A stretch of DNA of 64,000 nucleotides from Argyresthia goedartella (Eukaryota > Arthropoda > Insecta > Lepidoptera > Argyresthiidae). The notes beneath the pieces are model-generated. The model was given only the letters and a program-made list of their open reading frames with translations, was not told the DNA's origin and made no database searches. This document shows positions 56,643 to 64,000 of this stretch, in pieces. Position 1 is the stretch's first letter. The number at the start of each line of letters is the position of its first letter. Made by a program: the position numbers and the translations under genes. Where the stretch lies: assembly GCA_949825045.1 (NCBI GenBank), contig OX463818.1:30024906-30088905 (forward strand), given 5' to 3'.

Positions 56643-57201
56643 TGTTTAATATTTATGCTTCGGAACGCACCGGTTTTTTGTTGCGCGGATCGACCGCGAG
56701 TAATCGGGACATCACTAAGCGGAAACGGACCGCAGCTGTCACTCGTACCAACGAGATGAAAAATTGGAGGTTATCTTTTCTCGTCGGGAGAACAAACATG
56801 TCTGCTCAGGCATCGGGCCATTGATTTGTAATTCGGCGTAACAATTGTCTTACACAGGCGTCGGGCCTGGTCGGAGTGTTAATCATCTACATCGTCGGGA
56901 AATAAGTAGATTCACGTCAGCGGTTGAGTGATTTGTGTTGTGAAGGACATCGTCGTATCGAACGGTGACTCCTCGTGTCGGCGGGCAGCACGCCGGCGAC
57001 AGCGTCGGGCAGCGAAACGATAGTGATTCGGTTCCTATCCTATCCCAATTCTGCTCCTATCCTGTATTCCTACCTCGAATCGAGCCTTCGAATTCCGGTC
57101 TACGACGGTAAGGTAGCAATCACTCACTTTTCTCCCGTGCTGGCAAAAACCCAGCCCCCTCAGGATTCTACGCCCTGTCGGTTGAGGCGTGGAATGAAAC
57201 A
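56643..57201 (+). repeat. BEL 3' LTR
   Basis: 559 bp, TGTTTAATATTTATGC to GGAATGAAACA. It is followed by the AAATG target duplication at 57,202-57,206. Confidence 0.93.
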
Positions 57202-59117
57202 AAATGTAACAAGTGGTTTCATGGCTCCTGTGCGTCCCTAAAGCTGAGTGCCTTGTCCGTAACGGACTCGATTGACTGGAAGTGCCATGGCTGTTCAAGC
57301 GCGACCGGAGGTAAGCCGAAATGCATCTCGGTCATTCTAACAGACCCGGAGGACGACTACTCAGAAGCTGAAGGGCCTAACCAAGGAAAACAAGAAAGGT
57401 TATTGCACGAGATAAGAAAAGAGGTTCGTGAAATGCGACAAACGGTTCGCGAAATCATACGCGATGAATTACAGAGTACCCTAGTAAATAGATGACTTCG
57501 TTGATAAAATGAAAGACTACGACTGTCGAGTAAAGCTAATGGAAAACCAATGCAAGAACGCAACCAATAAAATCTCAAACCTAGAACTGAAGAACGAGGT
57601 CCTCCTACACCAAAAAATTAATAAAATGGAGCAAGCCCAATTTTGTCATAACGTCGAGATCTGTGGCGTCACCGAGAACGAAAACGACGTCAAGAAAGTA
57701 GCTTCGCTAGTGAGCAAGATAATGCAGCAAAATGAAGAGGATATTATAAAAGTGTACAGGAAGAAAAAACCCATCAAGCCCGGCGTAGCACAAGGATTCC
57801 GTGCCATGGCAGACGCGCCTATCGTCGTGACCCTGCGTGAGGGGCGCCGCGAGTCCTGGCTAGCCGCCTCGAGGAGTACCAGCATCAGCGCCAGGGACCT
57901 CGGGGTCGGGGGCGACTCTAAGGTCTACGTGCGTGCAGCATTGAGTCCTACTACGGCGTACCTGCTATGGAGAGGAAAAACAGACCTGAAAGAGAAATCC
58001 TTATGTAAATATGTGTGGTGGAAGGATGGTTTAGTAATGGTACGTAAAAATGATGGGGATAAAAAAGTCTACTACGTGCAATCAGCCAACGACATCGAGA
58101 CGATCAAGAGGGAGCTATTAAAATGAGGTAAGTATGTAAACCTACATCAAAATTTACCCCACTTCTCTTAACCGCGACAATATTTGTGTCATATTGTCAT
58201 TACCTAATACACAGCATTATGAATCATTATGAAACAGAAGTATATGAAACAACCCACTACACTTGGAGTGAATATACCCATGATATAAATCCCCGTCAAA
58301 ATAAAATACTACTATTACATGATATACAATAGACATTAATAAAAAACCATTTAAAACTGGAGTACATTATCGCCACTAGCCAGTCGATGATCCATATAAT
58401 ATTCGTCACTGAGGCTAATGTGAACGACTCGACAAAAACACTATTTGGATTCAATAACTATAATATGTACACGGAGCTACGAAGTAACCGGAATGGAGGA
58501 GGCGTTATAGTGTAAGCTCATAAAAGTGTAACTTATCTACAAATTCCAGTGAATACATCTAGTTTTGAGTGCTTACTTGGTGAAGTGATAACAGCCGATG
58601 GCTATAATATGTATATGTGTGCTATATACCGGCCCCCGAAGTTAAATATTTGCAACTTTATTAACGAACTGTCAAGAGTTTTGAATAACTATCCAATTAA
58701 TTCAAATTTTGTAATTGCTGGTGATATAAATATAGATATCTTGGTGTGTAGTCGGATGGCAAGCTCTTATCAAAATACCTTATCTGAACTCGGTTTCCAA
58801 TCGTACATTAATCAATATACTAGAATTGAGACCACAGTAAAAGGCACAACCAAAACATGCATTGACCATATTTTCGTAGGCGATGCTAATAACCGTGGCG
58901 GCTCCCTACACTCAGCTGTTGTGCGAAATGCACTAGCCGACCACTTTATAACCGGTCTCGCCTATATCAGTCAAAAGCCGATTGATCAAAATATAACTAT
59001 AACCAAAATAGATGATAATAAGGTGAGATTAGAGCTTGACAATATTGACTGGGCACCTGTATTTGATAGAAATAACCCTAACGATATTCTAGATTTTATA
59101 GTACATAAATTTAACAA

Positions 59118-60388
59118 GGGCGCACTATAAGTTTCCGGAATGAATATGAAAAAATACTATTAAAGGTACAAAATTAATTTATTGTTTTTCAAAATAATCT
59201 CCCTTGGCGTCTATGCACTTTTTCATTCGATGAAACCAGTTTTGAAAACTTTTGTGCCACTCCTCTGAAACGTGTTTTTCATACTCCTCGACAGCCTCTT
59301 CTGGTGATGAAAATCGTTGACCGCGTAATTGGTTCTTAATTTTTGGGAACAGAAAAAAGTCACAAGGTGCCAGGTCGGGACTGTATGCAGGATGACTCAT
59401 GAGTTCTACATTTTTCGCCTTCAAAAAGTCGTTTGTCTGTCTGGCCGTGTGAGAACTAGCATTGTCGTGGTGCAGGATGATACGGCGTTTACGGTTATTT
59501 TTACGGAGTTCGTCAATAACTTCCGGCAAATAAATGGTCGTGTACCAGTCACTATTCACTGTACGACGATTCTCTAAAGCAACAGTAGCCACGTGTCCAG
59601 TTTTATTAAAAAAAGAAGCAATCATCCGCTTAGATGCACTTTTCACGCGCGCCACTTTGGTTGGTTTCGGCTCATCTTGAAAGACCCATACGCTCGATTG
59701 CTGCTTTGTTTTGGGATCGTAGCAATAAATCCATGTTTCGTCACCTGTTACTATGTCCCACACCAAATTTGACGCACCTTCGTTGAATCTGGTAAGCATG
59801 GCACTGCACCAAGTGACGCGGTCCGTTTTTTGAGCCTCGGTCAAGTTGTGTGGGATCCACCGCGAGCACAGCTTTCTCACACCCAAATGTTTGTGTAGGA
59901 TTAATTGTATTTGACTCATGCCTATTTCTAAGGATGCGCGAATTTCATGGTAGGTCACATGCCTGTCTGTTTCAATCATACGGCACACAGCATCGATGTT
60001 TTTGTTGGTCACAGCGGTGGACGGCCGACCATCGCGAGATTCGTCACTGAGATTGATACGACCACGCTTGAATTCTGCAAACCAGCTATAAACAGTTGTC
60101 TTGCATGGTGCTTCATTGCCAAAAGCTGTTTCAAGCCGAGCGATGCTCTGTTGAGCTGTCAAATTACACTTAAAATCGTAGAAAATCATACTACGAAAAT
60201 TTTCCCGAGTTAAATCCATGTTGATGCAGACACATAATTTTTTAAATGGCGCCACAAGGTAAAAACAAAAGGCAGTCAGATAAAACATACTGCATTCTAC
60301 AGCCAAAGAGTTTTATTTTCAAATGTTGCAATAAATTTTTAAATATTGTTTATGTAAGTGGCCAGTTCCGGAAACTTACAGTGCGCCC
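59118..60388 (-). mobile_element. mariner DNA transposon
   Basis: 1,271 bp with terminal inverted repeats of about 24 bp (GGGCGCACTATAAGTTTCCG at the left, with one mismatch to the complement of the right end). The right flank is TA. The left flank is AA, which would be TA with one mutation. It lies inside LINE E ORF2, on the opposite strand. Confidence 0.92.
59179..60219 (-). CDS. mariner transposase, DD34D
   Basis: 346 residues from the Met at 60,219 (MDLTRENFRSM). This is preferred over the upstream Met because mariner transposases are about 345 residues long and the extra 29 residues are hydrophobic leader-like sequence. The N-terminal half has two helix-turn-helix regions. The catalytic residues are Asp in TGDETWIY, Asp in HHDNASSHTA and, exactly 34 residues later, Asp in SPDLAPCDFF. 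It cuts and pastes the element at TA sites in the nucleus. No stop or frameshift interrupts it, and the inverted ends are present, so it may be competent. Confidence 0.93.
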   Translation of the reverse strand: MDLTRENFRSMIFYDFKCNLTAQQSIARLETAFGNEAPCKTTVYSWFAEFKRGRINLSDESRDGRPSTAVTNKNIDAVCRMIETDRHVTYHEIRASLEIGMSQIQLILHKHLGVRKLCSRWIPHNLTEAQKTDRVTWCSAMLTRFNEGASNLVWDIVTGDETWIYCYDPKTKQQSSVWVFQDEPKPTKVARVKSASKRMIASFFNKTGHVATVALENRRTVNSDWYTTIYLPEVIDELRKNNRKRRIILHHDNASSHTARQTNDFLKAKNVELMSHPAYSPDLAPCDFFLFPKIKNQLRGQRFSSPEEAVEEYEKHVSEEWHKSFQNWFHRMKKCIDAKGDYFEKQ

Positions 60389-62215
60389 TATGTATACGAT
60401 AAATATTGTATAAAGAAAATAATAAAAACTGATCAAAAATACAACAACTGTACATATCAGATAAGCTAAAGCAAATGTGTAATAAAAAAAAATATCTCTT
60501 ACAAATACATTTAAGTGATATAACTAATAAAAAAATGAGTACATATACAAAACATATAGAAATAAAACAAACAGATTTATTAATAAAGCAAAAAATAAAT
60601 TTACAAAAAAAAAATATAACTTCAAAAACCCCAAAAAAATGTGGGAAATTATTAACAGGCTCACTGGTAGAACAATAAAGGCCGTAGATTACATACTATT
60701 AAAATCGTTTAGAATGAAAGCAAAAAATCTAGCAGATAAATTTTCCCAAGATTTTGAGAAAAATGTCTCCGACATTGTAATTTCATGTAATGAGCCGTTG
60801 CTTGATGAGCATTCATATATAAATACGGCAAATGTCACACTAAGAATTAGTAAAATAAATGATATTATAGTAGAAAAACTTATTAAAAAAATTAAGGACA
60901 AAAAAGTCCAGGATACGACAAGATAAGAGCCAAAGATATAAAATACATTTCTTCCAAAATTGCACCATTCATAAAACATCTCATTAATCAATGCATCAGT
61001 ACCTCCACCTACCCCGACCAACTAAAAATCGGTTTGGTAAGACCAATTCATAAAAAAGGTAGTTATACAAATACGAATTACTATAGACCTATTACTATAC
61101 TATCTTGCGTAGATAAAATTATAGAAAAATATTTTGGACAAAAAATTCATGAATTTTTATCAAATAACGGCATCATTCATGAAAAACAATTCGGATTTCA
61201 AAGTAAGAAGAGTACCACTCAACTTCTATCTTTGCTTACTGAGGAGGTTAACAATCACTTGAACAATCGAATACATGTACTTGCAATTATGATTGACTTC
61301 AGCAAAGCTTTTGATACACTTAATTACGAAACGCTTTATAAAAAAATGCACCAGAATGACATACAGAGGCCAACGCTGGAGTGGTTTAAAAACTATCATA
61401 CAAACAGATACAATACAGTGAGCATTGCCGGTGAGCACAGTGACCTAAAACAATCATTACGCGGTACGGCCCAAGGTTCGGTTATTGGCCCGACTGAATA
61501 TCTGATATATGTAAACGATATGTGTAAACTATTCCAGCGTGCCTCTGTTTACCAATTTGCTGACGACACATGCCTAATAATAGGGTGTCAAGACCTAGAA
61601 GCTGGACAATGTACAATGCAAAAAGAATTTGAACTCTTATGTAAATGGGCACACGACGTTGGCTTATCCATCAATTATGAAAAAACTAAATTAATGCACA
61701 TTCACTCGTCATACCTAAAAGCTAACATAACACCAACAATCGTAGCCCACGAACATAACTGTATGCACCTTCAACAAACACCATGTAACTGTAAGCCTCT
61801 TGAAATTGTAAAACAACACACCTACCTTGGCCTGGTAATAGACGATAAATTTAATTGGGGTCCGCATGTGGACCATGTATGTAATAGATTAAGAGCAATA
61901 TTGGCTAAGATTAAAATTCTAAAACAAAAGATGCCATACAACATCTTGAGATTACTATACTTGTCCATGGGAGACTCAATAATAAACTACGGCATAACGA
62001 GTTATGGTCATACCTATAAAACATACCTAAAACGTAATTATAATATTCAAATTAGACTATTGAAAACAATTGTACCATTAAAAATTAAACATGAAATAGA
62101 AATCATTATGAAAACTTGTTCCAATATTGTAAAGTAATTAGTGTATATGATAAAGTAGAACCTGCAATTGTATCCGATAATCAGAATAAAATACAGTCTA
62201 TAGATTTAAAAAAAA

Positions 62216-62628
62216 CGGTCAAGTGCGAGTCTAAATCGCGCACGAAGGGTTCCGTACCACCGTTCAATGGAAGCGATGGTGTGGAGTGAATAATTTGGAT
62301 TTTACACAGCAAAATATTGTTTACAAAGTTATTGGTGCGGTTACTTTCACACTCCATGTACGTAACCAGGTGCATCCATAAGTTTGTATGTGGTATTGAT
62401 AGAATTGTTGTATGGGAGCCCCCTTAAATATTATTTTTATCATGTTTTTTAGTATTTGTTGTTATAGCGGCAACATAAATACATAATCTGTGAAAATTTC
62501 AACTCTCTAGCTAGCTAGGTTCTTGAGATACAGCCTGGTGACAGACGGACGGACGGACGGACGGACGGACAGCGGAGTCTTAGTAATAGGGTCCCGTTTG
62601 GAACCCTTCGGGTACGGAACCCTAAAAA
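62216..62628 (+). mobile_element. dispersed repeat with GGAC tract (copy 1)
   Basis: Begins CGGTCAAGTGCGAGTC and ends GGGTACGGAACCCTAAAAA, with a GACG-type run near 62,545 and CAGCGGAGTCTTAGTAATAG. I know this family as a very common lepidopteran interspersed repeat but do not assign a class. It separates the last piece of LINE E ORF2 from the rest. Confidence 0.8.
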
Positions 62629-62874
62629 GAGATATGGTAACGTACTCTGTCAAAAACACCCACATTTAATTTACCTAATTGTAATAACGAATATGGCGGA
62701 AGAATTTGGACGTACAGCCTACCTAGTATATTAAACTCACTGCCAAAATCCTTAATAAATAATCTTATAAATAAAAATCCAAAGCAAGTTCGAAAAATAC
62801 TTAAACGTTATTATATATATGATAGATATAAGAAAGAGGAGGTAGTACGTACACATCATTCACATCCAGAATAA

Positions 62875-63592
62875 TATAATATATTCATATTGAGAATATC
62901 TGTATTGCCTAATTGTTAGACTTCACTTAGATGTACTAAAATAAAATATTAAATTGCATTTTGTAACTGAATATTAAATAAATTAGAAATATTAATATGT
63001 AAACTTAGGGCAACCTTCCCGGGGATTAAAAATCTTAAATGTAAAGATTACACCCGGGAATTAAACAATTTACTAACCTTTTTTATTGAAATAAACAGAT
63101 AATTTTTTATTCATTTTTTATTTAGTTATTTAAGTCACTGTGCAATGCCCTAACAGGGCCCATATAATTGTAGAGTAGCTACTTATAAGTGAAATGTACC
63201 TATTTATATGACACAATGAATACTGAATGCTGAATACTGAGATTCTGTTAATGGTTATTGGTAGTCGATTAGACAATAAATTAATCAGTATCTTGACCAT
63301 AAGTATATATTTTTAAAATCAACTTTCAATTACCTTCGTTTTGACACCCCACTCGATAGAATTGGAAGATTGATTTTATTCTTCATTCTTTATTTTTTAT
63401 TCTGGCCTGGCAATATGGCGGTGTACTGAATCTATATCCATCCTTATTGATTTATATTGTGTCCTCATGTAGCCTATGAAACTAGAGATATCGTTATGAA
63501 TCTAACGATATCTAATATATCTAAATCGGTTGAGGAGTTGAGTAAAAATCGTGGGTTAAAGAATCTCACTAAGATATATACACTTCTTTGTA
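62875..63592. other. LINE E 3' UTR and flank
   Basis: AT-rich, no gene. Includes an imperfect CCCGGG-centred pair (CTTCCCGGGG near 63,016 and CACCCGGGAAT near 63,052). Confidence 0.55.
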
Positions 63593-63996
63593 AGTTCCGT
63601 ACCCAGAGGGTAAAAACGGGACCCTATTACTAAGATTTCGCAGTCTGTTTGTCTGTCTGACTGTCCGTCCGTCACCAGACTGTATCTCTTGAACCGTTAT
63701 AGAGAGACAGTTGAAATTTTCACAGATGATGTATTTCTGTTGCCGTTATAACAACAAATACAAAAAAAAACAGAATTAAATTTATATTTAAGAGGGCTCC
63801 CATACAAAAACTCCTTCAATACTACATACAAACTTATTAATGCACCTGGTTACGCACATGGAGTTCGAAAATAGCTTTGTAAACAACATTTTGCTATGTA
63901 AAATCCAAACTAATTACTATACAGCATCCCTACCATTGTAAGTTGGTAAAGAACCCTTCAAACGCAAGTCTTGCTCGCACTTGGCCGGCTTTTTTT
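63593..63996 (-). mobile_element. dispersed repeat with GGAC tract (copy 2, inverted)
   Basis: The complement matches 62,216-62,628: AGTTCCGTACCC at the left, GTCTGTCTGACTGTCCGTCC in the middle, CGCACTTGGCCGGC at the right. It faces copy 1 in opposite orientation. Confidence 0.8.
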
Positions 63997-64000
63997 GATC

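Larger units (their letters stand above)
51171..57201 (+). mobile_element. BEL/Pao LTR retrotransposon, RT deleted
   Basis: 6,031 bp from TG of the 5' LTR to CA of the 3' LTR, with a primer-binding site, gag, protease, an RT stub fused to the RNase H end, and integrase. It lies in LINE E ORF1 with a 5-base target duplication. The LTRs differ by roughly 15-20 positions by eye, so the insertion is not recent. Confidence 0.95.
51111..58126 (+). pseudogene. LINE E ORF1, split by BEL element
   Basis: The ATG at 51,111 begins MVKFSKLIGNKIPGVQCSK. The BEL element sits inside the next Cys codon, and the frame resumes at 57,207 with NKWFHGSC, then WKCHGC near 57,280. Together these give the second half of a PHD-like finger; the first Cys pair is missing. 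A helical region follows, with a frame change near 57,490 after the stop at 57,493. From 57,509 a 205-codon frame carries the coiled coil and the C-terminal RNA-binding-like domain (VEICGV, then ISARDLG) to 58,126. Confidence 0.85.
58219..62874 (+). pseudogene. LINE E ORF2, split by mariner and a dispersed repeat
   Basis: The ATG at 58,219 starts the endonuclease (FVTEAN, IYRPP, GDINID, CIDHIF, ADHF), with stops at 58,330 and 58,513. The mariner interrupts at 59,118-60,390. The RT follows, with a frameshift in an A-run near 60,904 (KSPGYDKIR context), VRPIHKKG, IDFSKAFD, AQGSVIGP and the catalytic FADD near 61,560, open to 62,137. A last exon-like piece, LPNCNNEYGGRIW onward, lies after the dispersed repeat and ends with TAA at 62,872. 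It is inactive, but its RT segment of 367 codons is unbroken. Confidence 0.87.
50897..63110 (+). mobile_element. LINE E (LINE A family) with three insertions
   Basis: Leader 50,897-51,110; ORF1 51,111-58,126 interrupted by a BEL element; ORF2 58,219-62,874 interrupted by a mariner and by a dispersed repeat; then a 3' UTR. The 3' limit is approximate. Protein blocks match LINE A closely, and this copy retains the RT catalytic FADD that LINE A lost. Confidence 0.85.

Noticed and set aside
60220..60306. Extra 29-residue N-terminus on the mariner transposase
   Set aside because: Family length and the MDLTRENF start favour 60,219; the extension lies in the untranslated leader.

Overview
This window looks like a transposon graveyard from an insect genome, most probably a moth or butterfly. 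The evidence is the mix of elements: CR1/Jockey-group LINEs with zinc-finger ORF1 proteins, BEL/Pao LTR elements, a Helitron, a mariner, an ISL2EU/Harbinger-type DNA transposon, Dong/R4-like LINE ends sitting in TAA repeats, and a dispersed repeat with a GGAC tract that I know from lepidopteran genomes. I found no confident single-copy host gene and no ribosomal RNA or functional tRNA gene. The species assignment is inference.

Layout. (1) 1-23,032: a block of about 10.2 kb occurs twice in direct orientation (1-10,202 and 12,851-23,032). Each copy carries decayed LINE A, decayed LINE B and a 474-bp palindrome. A BEL/Pao fragment (3' part of pol, a putative LTR start and a gag scrap) lies between the copies. 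(2) 23,033-28,204, minus strand: a broken Helitron (HUH Rep plus Pif1-like helicase). A 5'-truncated LINE inserted into it, leaving a 651-codon in-frame helicase-LINE fusion. (3) 28,205-33,790: non-coding repeats, then a tandem array with a period of about 753 bp. Each of four units contains, on the minus strand, what looks like a 243-nt phase 1-1 exon with splice signals. This is the least explained structure in the window. (4) 33,800-41,100: a LINE with its RT core deleted (LINE F), then a nearly intact LINE (LINE G). LINE G ORF1 has a PHD finger, a coiled coil, an SGNH-like domain and two TQT motifs, and its 5' UTR holds a tRNA-like A/B-box pair. (5) 41,108-44,231, minus: an ISL2EU/Harbinger-like transposon with long inverted ends and an intron-containing transposase gene. 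(6) 44,400-48,500, minus: LINE C with an exact 1,034-bp internal tandem duplication. (7) 48,786-50,896: two Dong/R4-like 3' fragments nested in TAA repeats, the last about 600 bp long. (8) 50,897-63,100: LINE E (same family as LINE A), interrupted by a complete-ended BEL/Pao element (51,171-57,201, 5-bp target duplication), an apparently intact mariner (59,118-60,388), and a roughly 410-bp dispersed repeat that has an inverted partner at the right edge of the window.

How it works together. These are selfish elements that encode their own mobility and use each other as landing sites. Several nesting events are resolved to the base by target-site duplications, so relative ages can be read: LINE E and the Helitron are older than the BEL element, mariner and LINE fragment inside them. 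The two copies of the 10.2-kb block share all but a few of their inactivating lesions, so the block duplicated after its LINEs died, unless the repeat is an assembly artefact. The mariner transposase looks capable of being functional. LINE G has one nonsense codon and one frameshift in ORF2 and an intact ORF1.
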